Part shown: positions 8,835 through 19,128 of the stretch, piece after piece
Position numbering within the stretch: the stretch's first letter is position 1
Layout: each line of letters starts with the position of its first letter
Origin: Moritella sp. F3
Lineage (GTDB): Bacteria; Pseudomonadota; Gammaproteobacteria; Enterobacterales; Moritellaceae
Assembly (NCBI RefSeq): GCF_015082335.1
Contig: NZ_BLRL01000009.1
Span: 62,001 to 126,000, forward strand
DNA: 64,000 nt
Direction of reading: 5' to 3'
Position numbers and translations under genes: made by a program
The notes under the pieces: generated by a model
Told to the model about the DNA's origin: nothing
The model's input: the letters and a program-made list of their open reading frames with translations, nothing else
Databases searched by the model: none

Positions 8835-10538
8835 ATGCAACACAAGCATAACGCGAGCGGCCTGGCTCACAGCCTGGTCGCACATGCATACCTCGCAGTA
8901 GAAGAGATCCCATCGCTGCTACAAAGCGCAAAACTGGAGGGTAAAGCCTTCACAACCCTGCTTGTCGACAGTAATATCATTGGCAGTCAGGTATTAGCAA
9001 AATTACTCGAACGTGAATATGGTGTACCGTTACTCGATTTAGAGACCTTTAAACTCGAAGAGATCCCCACCAACCTACTCAATGAAAAACTCATCGAAAA
9101 ACACCATGCTCTGCCGATTTATGTACAAGGACAAACTTTATATCTGGCCATGTCAGATCCGACTAATGTGAGCGCATTAGAAGAGTTTGCCTTTAGCTTT
9201 AGTTTACATACCGAAGTATTGTTGGTTGATGAACTGCAATTACAAAAAGCCTTAGAAAGCGTATTAGAGAATGATATCGATGCACTTGGCGATCTGAATG
9301 ATACCGATATCGATGATCTGGAAGTTGATCATAGCGAATCACGATTAGAGCAAGATAATAAAGACAGTGCAGATGACGCGCCGATTGTTAAATTCGTGAA
9401 TAAGATCCTATTGGATGCGATCAAAAAAGGTGCCTCGGATATTCACTTTGAACCCTATGAATTTAAATACCGCGTACGCTTTCGTATCGACGGGATCTTA
9501 CATGAAATGGTATCACCACCGGTAAACTTAGCCATGCGTTTTTCAGCCCGGTTAAAAGTCATGGCACAACTCGATATTGCCGAGCGCAGGATCCCGCAAG
9601 ATGGCCGTATCAAATTAAAATTATCAAAAAACAAATCCGTCGATCTGCGTGTGAGTACCTTACCAACTATGTGGGGGGAAAAAGTAGTAATGCGGATCCT
9701 CGATTCTAACCAAGCCAGTCTCAATATCGATATTCTTGGTTATGACGATAAACAAAAAGCCCTTTACCTCACGGCATTACAAAAGCCACAAGGCATGATC
9801 TTGATCACCGGCCCCACTGGTAGTGGTAAAACAGTTTCCTTGTACAGCGGGCTTAATATCCTTAATACCATTGAACGCAACATATCCACAGCCGAGGATC
9901 CTATTGAAATCAATCTCTCTGGTATCAATCAAGTTCAGATCAACCTTAAAGCGGGGTTAACTTTCCCCACCGCATTACGATCATTCTTACGCCAAGATCC
10001 TGATGTCGTCATGGTCGGTGAGATCCGTGATATTGAAACGGCAGAGATTGCGATCAAAGCAGCGCAAACCGGACACTTAGTATTATCAACACTGCATACC
10101 AATTCAGCTGCAGAGACACTAACGCGATTATCTAATATGGGCGTACCCGCTTATAATATTGGCTCATCGGTGAGTTTGATCATCGCTCAGCGCCTAGGGC
10201 GTAGACTTTGCAATGAATGTAAAAAACCAGAAGAGATCCCTGCAATTGAATTAGCTAAGCTTGGCTTTAATCAGCAACAAATTAATCACGGTATCACTTC
10301 TTTTAAAGCCATCGGCTGTAAGCAATGTACCAAAGGCTATAAAGGTCGCGTAGGGATCTACGAAGTCATGCCGATGTCAGATAAGATCGCGAGAATGATC
10401 TTAACGGGCAGTAACTCGCTGGAACTGAGTACGCAAGCCCAGCAAGAAGGTATGGATACTTTACGCCAATCAGCATTACAAAAAGTGATCGACGGTGTAA
10501 CCAGCTTACTTGAAGTTGAACGTATCACCAGTCATTAA
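8835..10538 (+). CDS. pilB: Type IV pilus extension ATPase PilB
   Basis: Cytoplasmic hexameric ATPase that powers pilin polymerisation. The 567-residue product has an N-terminal MshEN/GspE-N domain (about 40-150), an acidic linker ([19 protein letters not shown]), and the secretion ATPase core. Core motifs are Walker A GPTGSGKT at residues 326-333, an Asp box after ISTAEDPIE, Walker [15 protein letters not shown] and the His box [13 protein letters not shown] four-cysteine zinc motif (CNEC ... CKQC, about 463-500) is characteristic of PilB and absent from PilT. The start is 6 bp after the pilA stop with little ribosome-site sequence, suggesting translational coupling. Confidence 0.96.
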   Translation: MQHKHNASGLAHSLVAHAYLAVEEIPSLLQSAKLEGKAFTTLLVDSNIIGSQVLAKLLEREYGVPLLDLETFKLEEIPTNLLNEKLIEKHHALPIYVQGQTLYLAMSDPTNVSALEEFAFSFSLHTEVLLVDELQLQKALESVLENDIDALGDLNDTDIDDLEVDHSESRLEQDNKDSADDAPIVKFVNKILLDAIKKGASDIHFEPYEFKYRVRFRIDGILHEMVSPPVNLAMRFSARLKVMAQLDIAERRIPQDGRIKLKLSKNKSVDLRVSTLPTMWGEKVVMRILDSNQASLNIDILGYDDKQKALYLTALQKPQGMILITGPTGSGKTVSLYSGLNILNTIERNISTAEDPIEINLSGINQVQINLKAGLTFPTALRSFLRQDPDVVMVGEIRDIETAEIAIKAAQTGHLVLSTLHTNSAAETLTRLSNMGVPAYNIGSSVSLIIAQRLGRRLCNECKKPEEIPAIELAKLGFNQQQINHGITSFKAIGCKQCTKGYKGRVGIYEVMPMSDKIARMILTGSNSLELSTQAQQEGMDTLRQSALQKVIDGVTSLLEVERITSH

Positions 10539-10572
10539 AATATTCAGCATACCATTCGCTAAGGATAGCATC

Positions 10573-11826
10573 ATGGTCACAGCAACTAAAACAACCCGTA
10601 ATCGCACTCCATCAGCCGTAAAAAAACGCTATCCATATACCTGGCAAGGCGTTAACCGCAAAGGTAAAAAAGTCAGTGGTGAAATGCAGGCTGAAAGCAT
10701 AAGCAATCTAAAAGTTGAGCTTCGCCGTCAGGGCGTCAATGTGTTAAAAGCCAAACGCAAATCAACAGGATTATTTTCGGCGACAAGTAAAAAAATTAAA
10801 GCCATGGATATTGCCGTCATTTCTAGGCAAATAGCCACTATGCTTAATGCTGGTGTACCTTTAGTACAAAGTTTAGAAATTATAGCGCGTAGCCATGACA
10901 ACCCGGCCATGCGATCGTTAATCGGAGAGGTTGCAGCCGAAGTCGCAACAGGTACGACACTGTCAGATACCTTACGTAAACACCCGCTTTATTTTGATGA
11001 TTTATATTGTGATTTGATCAGCGCTGGTGAACAGTCCGGTTCATTGGACAGTATTTATGATCGCATTGCCACCTACAAAGAAAAAGCCGAGGCGCTCAAA
11101 TCTAAAATTAAAAAAGCCATGCTCTATCCCGTCATGATCGTTGCGGTTGCTGTTGTCGTCACGCTTATTTTATTGCTGTATGTCATCCCGCAATTCAAAG
11201 ATATCTTCGCTAGCTTTGGCGCCGAGCTGCCGCCTTTTACCCTCTTTGTGTTATCGATTTCTGATTTTGTCAGTCAATTTTGGTACTTAGTGGTTAGTAT
11301 ATTATTCGGATTACCTTATATTTACCTTAAAGCCAACAAACGCTCGATAAAAGTCAAACACATCAGCGAACGTACTATTCTCAAGGTACCAGCTATCGGG
11401 CCCATTATGCATAAGGGGGCAATGGCTCGTTTCGCCAGAACCCTATCAACGACCTTTGCCGCTGGTATCCCCCTTGTAGATTCATTGACTTCTGCAGCGG
11501 GTGCATCCGGTAATATTGTCTACAAAAATGGGGTAATGGAAATGCGTAATGAAGTTATCGCCGGGTTACAGATGCACATCGCGATGCGCTCAACCAACCT
11601 ATTTCCTGATATGGTGACGCAAATGGTGATGATAGGCGAAGAGTCAGGTTCCCTCGACGATATGTTAGCCAAAGTCGCGCACATTTATGAGCAGCAAGTT
11701 GATGATGCCGTTGATGGACTTACTAGCTTAATCGAACCCATGATAATGGTAGTACTAGGTGTTGTCATTGGCGGTCTTGTTATTGCGATGTATCTACCTA
11801 TCTTTGAAATGGGCAGTATTATGTAA
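10573..11826 (+). CDS. pilC: Type IV pilus inner-membrane platform protein PilC
   Basis: Polytopic platform protein on which PilB acts. The 417-residue product has two repeated T2SSF domains: the first with AVISRQIATMLNAGVPLVQS, the second with ARFARTLSTTFAAGIPLVDS. Three hydrophobic segments are visible, at about 205-225, 250-275 and the C-terminus (IMVVLGVVIGGLVIAMYLPIF). An in-frame start exists at 10510, inside pilB. I chose the ATG at 10573 because AAGGA lies 8 nt upstream and the product then has the usual basic N-terminus. It lies between pilB and pilD in the normal order. Confidence 0.95.
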   Translation: MVTATKTTRNRTPSAVKKRYPYTWQGVNRKGKKVSGEMQAESISNLKVELRRQGVNVLKAKRKSTGLFSATSKKIKAMDIAVISRQIATMLNAGVPLVQSLEIIARSHDNPAMRSLIGEVAAEVATGTTLSDTLRKHPLYFDDLYCDLISAGEQSGSLDSIYDRIATYKEKAEALKSKIKKAMLYPVMIVAVAVVVTLILLLYVIPQFKDIFASFGAELPPFTLFVLSISDFVSQFWYLVVSILFGLPYIYLKANKRSIKVKHISERTILKVPAIGPIMHKGAMARFARTLSTTFAAGIPLVDSLTSAAGASGNIVYKNGVMEMRNEVIAGLQMHIAMRSTNLFPDMVTQMVMIGEESGSLDDMLAKVAHIYEQQVDDAVDGLTSLIEPMIMVVLGVVIGGLVIAMYLPIFEMGSIM

Positions 11827-11943
11827 TTGATTGTCACAACGCATGCATTGCTTGTCGCTTTAACAGCTTTTCAGTGGCGAGTTTGCTATCATCTTATTTC
11901 AATTAATATTTATCTCTTCATCTGATCTGTACAGGTAATTAAA

Positions 11944-12837
11944 ATGCAAGACTTAGCGCTACTCTTTCAACTCACACCTTGGCTATTATGGTTAACGGTT
12001 GCCCTTCTCGGTCTACTCGTCGGTAGTTTCTTGAATGTCGTCATTTACCGCTTACCAATTATGATGGAAAGTGAATGGAAAGAAGAGTGTACTGTTTATT
12101 TTAGCGATGAATGTAAAACAGCTGAAATTAAGTCTGCATCTGAAACAACTAAATTTAACTTATTATTACCCCGCTCAGCTTGCCCTAAGTGTGGTCATAA
12201 AATTACCGCATTAGAAAATATTCCAGTGATTAGTTGGCTAATATTAAGAGGGAAATGCAGCAGTTGTGCTAATCCAATTTCAGCCCGCTACCCAAGCATT
12301 GAATTATTAACCGGCTTACTCTCACTTGTCGTGGCTTTATATATCCCTTATGGCATCCAATTAGCTGGCGCGTTGATCTTAACGTGGACCTTAGTGGCAC
12401 TGACTTTTATCGACATTGATAAGATGCTATTACCCGATCAAATGACCTTACCACTAGTATGGTTAGGATTATTTCTAAACGTTAATTATGCTTGGGTAAC
12501 ACCATCGGATGCCATCATAGGTGCAATTGTTGGCTACCTATCATTGTGGTCTGTTTACTGGGGTTTTAAACTGCTAACCGGTAAAGAAGGCATGGGCTAT
12601 GGTGATTTCAAACTATTAGCTGCATTTGGTGCTTGGTTCGGCTGGCAATCAATTTTAGCTATCGTACTGCTGTCTTCTTTTGCAGGAGCTATCATAGGTA
12701 TTACCCAGATTGCCTTAAAGAAACATACCCAAGGCAACCCAATCCCATTTGGCCCTTACTTAGCCATTGCCGGTTGGTTGTACCTTATTTGGGGCGATCA
12801 AATTGTTGATTTCTATTTAATTAACTTTATCTATTAA
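11944..12837 (+). CDS. pilD: Type IV prepilin peptidase and N-methyltransferase PilD
   Basis: Inner-membrane aspartic peptidase (A24A) that removes prepilin leaders and methylates the new N-terminus; it usually also serves type II secretion pseudopilins. The 297-residue product has the N-terminal GSFLNVVIYRLP motif, a cytoplasmic loop with the zinc tetrad C80-x2-C83 and C105-x2-C108, and catalytic aspartates in FIDIDKMLLPD (about 155-165) and GYGDFKLL (about 219-226). About eight transmembrane helices are expected. It ends 11 bp before coaE, matching the common pilD-coaE-yacG arrangement. Confidence 0.96.
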   Translation: MQDLALLFQLTPWLLWLTVALLGLLVGSFLNVVIYRLPIMMESEWKEECTVYFSDECKTAEIKSASETTKFNLLLPRSACPKCGHKITALENIPVISWLILRGKCSSCANPISARYPSIELLTGLLSLVVALYIPYGIQLAGALILTWTLVALTFIDIDKMLLPDQMTLPLVWLGLFLNVNYAWVTPSDAIIGAIVGYLSLWSVYWGFKLLTGKEGMGYGDFKLLAAFGAWFGWQSILAIVLLSSFAGAIIGITQIALKKHTQGNPIPFGPYLAIAGWLYLIWGDQIVDFYLINFIY

Positions 12838-12848
12838 GGTCAGCCGCT

Positions 12849-13454
12849 ATGTATGTTGTTGGATTAACCGGCGGGATCGCATCAGGCAAAACCACTGTCG
12901 CCGATATTATTGCTAGCGAAGGCATTAATGTAGTCGATGCCGATATTGTCGCAAGAGAAGTGGTCGCCATTGGTAGTGATGGCTTAGCACAAATCAGCGC
13001 ACACTTTGGTTCGAGTATATTATTGGATGATGGCAGTTTAAATCGCGGATTATTACGTGAGAAAATATTTTCTGATAATGCTAATAAACAATGGTTAAAT
13101 GCGTTATTACACCCGCTTATCCGCGCTGAATTATTAGCACAACTCGCTGCAAGTGATTCACCATATACTTTACTCGTGGTGCCACTGTTAGTTGAAAACA
13201 ACCTGACAACATTATGCGATCACGTACTGGTTGTTGATGTCGCAGAACAAGTTCAGATAGAACGAACGGTTGCGCGTGATAACGTCTCAGCACAACAAGC
13301 CTCTGCCATATTACAATCACAAGCAACACGTAAACAACGCCTCGCAGCAGCTGATTCAGTCATTGTGAATAACGACCGTCAACAAGTCATCAAAGATGCA
13401 GCTGTGTTACATCAGAAATTTCTTGAATTAGCGACAGCAGCCATGGCAGACTAG
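12849..13454 (+). CDS. coaE: Dephospho-CoA kinase
   Basis: Catalyses the last step of coenzyme A synthesis, phosphorylation of the 3'-hydroxyl of dephospho-CoA. The 201-residue product begins MYVVGLTGGIASGKTTVAD, with the P-loop GGIASGKT at about residues 8-15. The DADIVAREVV segment and the lid region with QATRKQRLAAADSVIVNN are typical. It lies downstream of pilD and upstream of yacG on the same strand. coaA, which catalyses the first committed step of CoA synthesis, is also in this window but far away at 46 kb. Confidence 0.96.
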   Translation: MYVVGLTGGIASGKTTVADIIASEGINVVDADIVAREVVAIGSDGLAQISAHFGSSILLDDGSLNRGLLREKIFSDNANKQWLNALLHPLIRAELLAQLAASDSPYTLLVVPLLVENNLTTLCDHVLVVDVAEQVQIERTVARDNVSAQQASAILQSQATRKQRLAAADSVIVNNDRQQVIKDAAVLHQKFLELATAAMAD

Positions 13455-13487
13455 CCACTTTCAAGCACTGCTTATTTAGGATATACC

Positions 13488-13673
13488 ATGCAAGTAAATT
13501 GCCCAACCTGTCAAAAGCCCGTTGAATGGGTAGCTACTAATGAATTTCGCCCATTTTGCAGTGACCGTTGCAAACTGATTGATCTTGGCGAATGGGCAAG
13601 TGAAGAGCGTGCGATCCCGGGTGAAGATGTTTCACCACAAGAACTCCAACCTAAAGGTTACGAGTTCGATTAG
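13488..13673 (+). CDS. yacG: DNA gyrase inhibitor YacG (zinc ribbon)
   Basis: Small cytoplasmic zinc protein that binds GyrB and blocks DNA binding by gyrase in E. coli. The 61-residue product has the four-cysteine motif CPTC (residues 5-8) and CSDRC (about 24-28), followed by [12 protein letters not shown], the family hallmark. The ATG follows AGGATATACC. It is last in the pilABCD-coaE-yacG run and convergent with mutT. Confidence 0.94.
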   Translation: MQVNCPTCQKPVEWVATNEFRPFCSDRCKLIDLGEWASEERAIPGEDVSPQELQPKGYEFD

Positions 13674-13701
13674 TGGCATAAGTTAAAAATATAATCGATG
13701 G

Positions 13702-13724
13702 ATGGCTTAGGAAAACTGAGCCAT
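13702..13724. terminator. Possible terminator between yacG and mutT
   Basis: ATGGCTTAG (13702-13710) and CTGAGCCAT (13716-13724) form a 9-bp stem with one G-U pair and a GAAAA loop. It overlaps the mutT 3' end. U-runs are weak on both strands, so function is uncertain. Confidence 0.4.
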
Positions 13725-14099
13725 TAACATCTCAACAATCACTTGATTCGCTTCAGGGAACTGATAGTCAGCTAGTGCATTGATATTAACCCACGCAGTT
13801 TGCTGCCCTTCAAGACCTTTACCCACACCTACAAAGTCATCCACAAGATAAAAATCCAATTGCACTATTTTGTCACCATAATCAAATTCTAGCTGGTGAA
13901 ATACATCGGCATTAAGTACATCAAGATTTACCTCTTCTTTAAGCTCTCTGGTTAGCGCTTCAAGCACTGATTCTCCAGATTCCACCTTACCACCTGGAAA
14001 CTCCCACTTGTTACCTTGGTGCTGCTCTGAGCTACGCTTACTGATAAATACTTGCTGATCACGAACGATGATACCAGCTGCAACATGGACTATTTTCAT
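13707..14099 (-). CDS. mutT: 8-oxo-dGTP diphosphatase MutT
   Basis: Nudix hydrolase that removes 8-oxo-dGTP from the nucleotide pool and prevents A:T to C:G transversions. The 130-residue product matches E. coli MutT in length (129). The Nudix box is GGKVESGESVLEAL followed by RELKEEV, with its catalytic glutamates intact. The start MKIVHVAAGIIVRDQQVFI is typical. As in E. coli, it follows secA on the same strand, but here a strong terminator separates them, so it needs its own promoter. Confidence 0.95.
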   Translation of the reverse strand: MKIVHVAAGIIVRDQQVFISKRSSEQHQGNKWEFPGGKVESGESVLEALTRELKEEVNLDVLNADVFHQLEFDYGDKIVQLDFYLVDDFVGVGKGLEGQQTAWVNINALADYQFPEANQVIVEMLMAQFS

Positions 14100-14141
14100 G
14101 ATTTGTTCTCTTAAAATTTAGATCATTAAATGGCAGTTAAC

Positions 14142-14177
14142 AAAAAGCGCTAAAACATTGCTGCTTTAGCGCTTTTT
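14142..14177 (-). terminator. Rho-independent terminator after secA (bidirectional form)
   Basis: Perfect 13-bp stem: AAAAAGCGCTAAA (14142-14154) and its complement (14165-14177), with a 10-nt loop and U-tracts on either strand. It lies between the secA stop and the mutT start. Confidence 0.9.
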
Positions 14178-14209
14178 ATTTCAATCATAGTATCGGTTAG
14201 TTAGCGTTA

Positions 14210-16927
14210 TTAGCTTAATTTACCATGACACTGTTTGAATTTAGCACCTGAACCACAAGGACACGGATCGTTACGACCTACTTTCTGACCTTGGCGCACA
14301 AACGTTTCAGCTTCATCAACTGCCGATTCGTCAGCCAATTGATTTTCAGCTGTTGCATGGCTCATATTTTGCGGTAATGATTCACCACGACGACGATGCG
14401 CTTCAACTGCTTCAACATCTTCAGGTGCTTGCACCTGCACTTTAGAGATCACACCAACCACATCTGATTTTAGGTTCTCTAACATTTCAGTAAACAGTTC
14501 AAACGACTCACGCTTATATTCTTGTTTCGGGTTTTTCTGAGCATAACCGCGTAAATGAATACCTTGACGTAAATGGTCCATCGCCGCTAAGTGCTCTTTC
14601 CATAAACCGTCTAGTGTTTGTAACATCACAGCTTTTTCAAATTGGCGAATAACTTGTGCACCCACAGCATCTTCTTTCGCTGTGTAAGCTTCGTTAGCTT
14701 GCGTCATAATACGTTCGCGGATCTGTTCTTCATACAATTTATTATCATCATCTAACCACTGCTGGATAGGTAATTCAAGCATGAAGTCTGCACGTAAACG
14801 TTGTTCTAGACCGGTGATATCCCACATTTCATGTAATGACTGTGGTGGAATGTAAGCATCCATAACTGCATTAAGCACGTCTTCACGGATCGCGATCATC
14901 GTTTCACTGATATCTTCCGCTTCCATTAACTCGTTACGTTGCTCATAAACCACTTTACGTTGGTCATTGGCAACATCATCGAATTCAAGTAATGATTTAC
15001 GAATATCAAAGTTACGGCCTTCAACTTTACGTTGTGCATTTTCGATCGCGCGTGTAACCCATTTATGCTCAATCGCTTCGCCTTCTTCCATGCCTAATTT
15101 CTTCATCATGCCAGTAATACGGTCTGATGTGAAAATACGCATAAGCGGATCGGCCATTGATAGATAGAAACGCGTTGAACCAGCATCACCCTGACGACCA
15201 GAACGACCACGTAATTGGTTATCAATACGACGAGATTCATGACGTTCAGTACCGATGATATGTAGACCACCTGCAGTCAGTACTGCATCGTGACGTACTT
15301 GCCATTCTGATTTGATATGTGCAATTTGCGCTTCGGTTGGTTTCTTCAGTTTATCAACTTCAGTCTGCCAATTACCACCTAACACGATATCAGTACCACG
15401 ACCGGCCATATTGGTTGCGATAGTGACCGCACCAGAACGACCCGCATCAGCTACAATTTCAGCTTCACGTTCGTGGAACTTAGCATTCAATACGTTATGT
15501 TTAATTTTGTCTTTTTTCAGTAGGTTCGACAGTAATTCAGAACTCTCAATCGATACCGTACCAACCAAGACAGGCTGTTGTCTCTTCACGCAATCTTTAA
15601 TATCTTCAATGATCGCAACGTGTTTTTCATCCGCAGTCAGGTAAACAAGATCACCAAAGTCTTTACGTGCCATTGGTTTATTCGTCGGTAAAACAACTGT
15701 TTCTAGACTGTAGATCGATTGGAACTCGAAAGCTTCAGTATCAGCAGTACCCGTCATGCCTGACAGTTTTTCGTACATGCGGAAATAATTCTGGAAGGTA
15801 ATTGATGCTAATGTTTGGTTTTCGTTTTGAATGTTTACACCTTCACGGGCTTCTACCGCTTGATGTAGACCTTCAGACCAGCGACGACCAGGCATAGTAC
15901 GGCCAGTGTGCTCATCAACAATAACAATCTCGCCGTCATCACTGACAATATAATCAACATCTTTTTCAAACAATGTATGCGCACGTAATGCCGCATTGAT
16001 GTGATGTAATAATGAAATATTACCGGCTGAGAATAAAGAATCTTCTTCGCTTAATAAGCCACGCTCTTTGAGCATCTCTTCAACTTTAATTTGACCATTT
16101 TCAGTCAATAATACTTGCTTGTTCTTTTCGTCAACCGTGTAATGACCATCACCAGTATATTCTTCAGTATCTTCCTGCTCTTGCTGTTCTAGCAAAGGAA
16201 TGATGGTATTAATTTTAGTGTACAATTCAGAGCTATCATCGGCAGGGCCAGAGATAATCAGCGGAGTACGCGCTTCATCAATTAGGATTGAATCCACTTC
16301 ATCGATTACCGCATAGTATAGCGGGCGCATTACACGCTGTTGTGGTTCGAACGCCATATTGTCACGCAGATAATCAAAACCAAATTCATTATTGGTTCCG
16401 TAAGTGACATCCGCTGCATATGCTTCACGTTTAGCCATGTTATCCATGCCAGACACGTTCAAGCCAACAGTTAGCCCTAGGAATTCAAATAGTTCACGAT
16501 TCCATTCCGCATCACGTGCAGCAAGGTAATCATTCACCGTAATAATATGTACGCCTTTACCTGTTAAAGCATTTAAATAAGCAGGTAGTGTCGCCGTTAG
16601 TGTTTTACCTTCACCCGTACGCATTTCCGCGATCTGGTTATTATTTAAAACCATACCACCTAATAACTGTACATCGAAGTGACGCATGCCAAATACACGC
16701 TTAGAACCTTCACGTACAACCGCAAATGCTTCCGCTAACATGCTATCAAGTGATTCACCAGCAGCGAAACGTTGTTGAAAATCAACCGTTTTGGCTTTTA
16801 GTTCTTCATCTGATAATACTTCAAAATCTGTTTCTAATTGATTAACTTGTTTTACAACTTTGTGCAATTTTTTTAAAATGCGGTCATTGCGGCTACCGAC
16901 TATTTTTGTAATTATATTAGTTAACAT
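14210..16927 (-). CDS. secA: Preprotein translocase ATPase SecA
   Basis: Motor ATPase that drives unfolded preproteins through SecYEG. The 905-residue product (E. coli 901) has Walker A MRTGEGKT (about 102-109), the DEAD-like [15 protein letters not shown], motif III/VI regions including [11 protein letters not shown] and [14 protein letters not shown], and the C-terminal zinc-binding SecB-interaction motif [15 protein letters not shown] 46-bp gap separates it from the M23 peptidase gene upstream. No SecM-type arrest peptide gene lies upstream, so secretion feedback, if present, must work differently. Confidence 0.98.
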   Translation of the reverse strand: MLTNIITKIVGSRNDRILKKLHKVVKQVNQLETDFEVLSDEELKAKTVDFQQRFAAGESLDSMLAEAFAVVREGSKRVFGMRHFDVQLLGGMVLNNNQIAEMRTGEGKTLTATLPAYLNALTGKGVHIITVNDYLAARDAEWNRELFEFLGLTVGLNVSGMDNMAKREAYAADVTYGTNNEFGFDYLRDNMAFEPQQRVMRPLYYAVIDEVDSILIDEARTPLIISGPADDSSELYTKINTIIPLLEQQEQEDTEEYTGDGHYTVDEKNKQVLLTENGQIKVEEMLKERGLLSEEDSLFSAGNISLLHHINAALRAHTLFEKDVDYIVSDDGEIVIVDEHTGRTMPGRRWSEGLHQAVEAREGVNIQNENQTLASITFQNYFRMYEKLSGMTGTADTEAFEFQSIYSLETVVLPTNKPMARKDFGDLVYLTADEKHVAIIEDIKDCVKRQQPVLVGTVSIESSELLSNLLKKDKIKHNVLNAKFHEREAEIVADAGRSGAVTIATNMAGRGTDIVLGGNWQTEVDKLKKPTEAQIAHIKSEWQVRHDAVLTAGGLHIIGTERHESRRIDNQLRGRSGRQGDAGSTRFYLSMADPLMRIFTSDRITGMMKKLGMEEGEAIEHKWVTRAIENAQRKVEGRNFDIRKSLLEFDDVANDQRKVVYEQRNELMEAEDISETMIAIREDVLNAVMDAYIPPQSLHEMWDITGLEQRLRADFMLELPIQQWLDDDNKLYEEQIRERIMTQANEAYTAKEDAVGAQVIRQFEKAVMLQTLDGLWKEHLAAMDHLRQGIHLRGYAQKNPKQEYKRESFELFTEMLENLKSDVVGVISKVQVQAPEDVEAVEAHRRRGESLPQNMSHATAENQLADESAVDEAETFVRQGQKVGRNDPCPCGSGAKFKQCHGKLS

Positions 16928-16973
16928 TTTATGACCAAAAGTTATTGTGAATCTATTTGAAATTTAAAGCATT

Positions 16974-17888
16974 TTAGCGATAAACATAGCGTTTAGGATC
17001 GACTTGTCGTCCCGATTTTAGCACTTCGTAGTGCACATGAGGTCCAGTAGAGCGCCCTGAACTTCCCATAATAGCAATAGTTTGCCCTTTACCTACTACA
17101 TCACCTTCTTTGGCAATTAACTCTTTAGAGTGGGCGTAACGTGACGACAGACCATTTCCGTGATTTATTTCGATTAACAGTCCATAACCTGAACGTCTGC
17201 CGGACCAAGTGACAACACCTGCGCCCGTAGCAATAATCTTCATGCCATTATCGCCTGCAAAATCAACGCACTTATGCATGGTTGCTCGCCCTGTAAAAGG
17301 GTCTTTACGCACACCATAATGGGACGATAACCAAGAACCTCGTTCAATAACAGGTCGACCAGATAACACAGCCTCATCTGTTATATTGTGATTCAATAGC
17401 ATAGTTTCAAGTAGTGAAAGCTGTTGTGAGCGATTATTTACTTCTAATGACAGTAAATCCATCTCTTCAAGCAAGGTTTGTAAATCAACAGCATAACTTG
17501 TATCGGTATCCACAGGACCACCAATAGCAGGCTTTAGCATAAAATCAAATTCACCACGCGTCAAACTGGCATCTTTAGCCAATTCATCACCTAATAAACT
17601 CAAACGGTTAACTTCCGCTTGCATCATGCCAACTTTACTCGCAAACACGGCTATTTTCAAATCTGTTTCTTGACGTAGCGCAAGGACTTGATCGGCTTGT
17701 TGTTGATATTTTTGCTGCGTTTTGGCAATTTTAAGCTGAATGGCTTGAGAAGAATAATTTGAATAGAGAAACCAAGAAGACGCAATCGAAACTGCAATGA
17801 CAGCAATTAAGGCAAATATGAAGAAGTAGAGATTAAATAATTTAGAATAGCTGTTTTTACTATTCGAGTAAGTAACTGTAACGCTCAT
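16974..17888 (-). CDS. M23 family metallopeptidase (LytM domain), membrane-anchored
   Basis: A 304-residue protein with one N-terminal transmembrane segment (about 20-45), a coiled-coil-like region rich in Gln, Leu and Glu (about 50-165), and a C-terminal LytM/M23 domain. The metal-site residues appear intact: MHKCVDFAG (His and Asp), YAHS and HVHYEV. The core SSGRSTGPHVHYEV matches active peptidoglycan endopeptidases, so it may cleave peptide cross-links in the periplasm. It may instead act as an activator, as EnvC does, although EnvC lacks the metal residues. It occupies the position held by secM in E. coli, between lpxC and secA. Confidence 0.88.
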   Translation of the reverse strand: MSVTVTYSNSKNSYSKLFNLYFFIFALIAVIAVSIASSWFLYSNYSSQAIQLKIAKTQQKYQQQADQVLALRQETDLKIAVFASKVGMMQAEVNRLSLLGDELAKDASLTRGEFDFMLKPAIGGPVDTDTSYAVDLQTLLEEMDLLSLEVNNRSQQLSLLETMLLNHNITDEAVLSGRPVIERGSWLSSHYGVRKDPFTGRATMHKCVDFAGDNGMKIIATGAGVVTWSGRRSGYGLLIEINHGNGLSSRYAHSKELIAKEGDVVGKGQTIAIMGSSGRSTGPHVHYEVLKSGRQVDPKRYVYR

Positions 17889-18009
17889 AATCTTATTTTA
17901 ACTGATGAATGTGTGGCACTAAATATAAACAATTTGATGCCACAATTCTATCTGTATTTATCTTAGCGCTGATTTGTAATATCAGTTCCGAGATACTAAA
18001 CCTATTTGT

Positions 18010-18047
18010 TTAGATTATAACGCCAGTCTTTTAGGTTATAACGCTAG
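18010..18047. repeat. Direct repeat duplicating the lpxC 3' end
   Basis: TTAGATTATAACGCCAG (18010-18026) and TTAGGTTATAACGCTAG (18031-18047) share 15 of 17 bases at 21-bp spacing. The second copy covers the lpxC stop and last codons, so the first looks like a short duplication just beyond the gene. Confidence 0.6.
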
Positions 18048-18959
18048 CGTTAAATTTGGCTCTAACCAACGAATTGGTGCATCTTGAGCTTCATCTACCG
18101 TGGTAAATTCCCACGCTTCTTGATTAGCAAGTAATGCTCTTAATAATAAGTTATTCATGCCGTGGCCAGTTTTGAATGCTCTAAACTCACCTAAAATTGA
18201 ATGGCCTGATAAGTACAGGTCACCAACAGCATCAAGTACTTTATGTTTAACGAACTCATCGTCATAACGTAAACCGTCATCATTTAGAATACGGAATTCA
18301 TCAACCACAATCGCATTATCTAAGCTACCGCCTAGTGCGAGGTTTTGTGATTGTAGATATTCAATATCTTTCATGAAACCAAAAGTACGTGCACGACTGA
18401 TTTCTTGATGGAACCAATCGCCGGAAAAATCTGCGCGAATATGCTGATTTTGGCCTTCAAATACCGGATGGTCAAACTCAATACGTAAATCCATGATAAA
18501 ACCATGATTCGACGGTAAGAATTCAGCCCATTTATCGCCATCTTCAACACGGATAGGTTGCTTGATTTTAATAAATTTCTTAGCACAGTTAAGTTCTTCA
18601 ATTCCCGCGCTTTGCAGCAAGAAAATAAAAGGACTAGCACTGCCATCCATAATTGGAATTTCAGCTGCATCAACCTCGATAATAATGTTATCGATGCCAA
18701 GGCCAGCCAACGCCGCATTAATATGTTCGACTGTAGAAATACGGTGACCATCTTCGCTAATAAGGCAAGTACACAACATCGTATCTTTTACCATGTCTGC
18801 TGCTGCTTTAAAATCAACCACAGGGTCGAGATCGATACGGCGATAGATAATACCGGTATTCGCTGCTGCTGGACGAAGATTTAGGGTAACCTTGTTGCCA
18901 GAATGTAGACCGATGCCGGTCCCACGTACAGCTTGTTTTAATGTTCTTTGTTTAATCAT
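18036..18959 (-). CDS. lpxC: UDP-3-O-acyl-N-acetylglucosamine deacetylase LpxC
   Basis: Zinc deacetylase catalysing the committed step of lipid A synthesis. The 307-residue product (E. coli 305) has the zinc ligands H79 ([10 protein letters not shown]), H239 and D243 ([12 protein letters not shown]), and catalytic His266 (TGHGMNN). I chose the ATG at 18957-18959, giving [21 protein letters not shown] as in E. coli; an in-frame start 9 codons upstream is less likely. It lies downstream of ftsZ with its own probable promoter at 19005-19033. The C-terminus is shorter and less basic than in E. coli, so FtsH degradation may differ. Confidence 0.97.
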   Translation of the reverse strand: MIKQRTLKQAVRGTGIGLHSGNKVTLNLRPAAANTGIIYRRIDLDPVVDFKAAADMVKDTMLCTCLISEDGHRISTVEHINAALAGLGIDNIIIEVDAAEIPIMDGSASPFIFLLQSAGIEELNCAKKFIKIKQPIRVEDGDKWAEFLPSNHGFIMDLRIEFDHPVFEGQNQHIRADFSGDWFHQEISRARTFGFMKDIEYLQSQNLALGGSLDNAIVVDEFRILNDDGLRYDDEFVKHKVLDAVGDLYLSGHSILGEFRAFKTGHGMNNLLLRALLANQEAWEFTTVDEAQDAPIRWLEPNLTLAL

Positions 18960-19004
18960 TAATGTCACCCTATTTAAATCCCACACTCCAACGCGAGGCC
19001 GAGC

Positions 19005-19033
19005 AATTTACCACAGCCACAGTTCAAATGCAA
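19005..19033 (-). promoter_or_regulatory. Probable sigma-70 promoter of lpxC
   Basis: On the minus strand, TTGCAT (19028-19033) and TAAATT (19005-19010) are separated by exactly 17 bp, about 45 nt before the lpxC start. Each hexamer matches the consensus at four of six bases. Confidence 0.4.
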
Positions 19034-19128
19034 AATCACCGTTCCAAACACAGCTTATACAATTCAATCTTTAGGCTAAAAATAACCCATCAGACTGAAT
19101 CATATTCTAGCAACTATACCGTAAAGTA

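Noticed and set aside
8400..12837. pilABCD as a recently acquired island
   Set aside because: The nadC-pilABCD-coaE-yacG order is common in gammaproteobacteria, and base composition looks like its neighbours.
16974..17100. SecM-like arrest peptide at the end of the M23 protein
   Set aside because: The C-terminus matches a normal LytM domain end and lacks the arrest motif residues.
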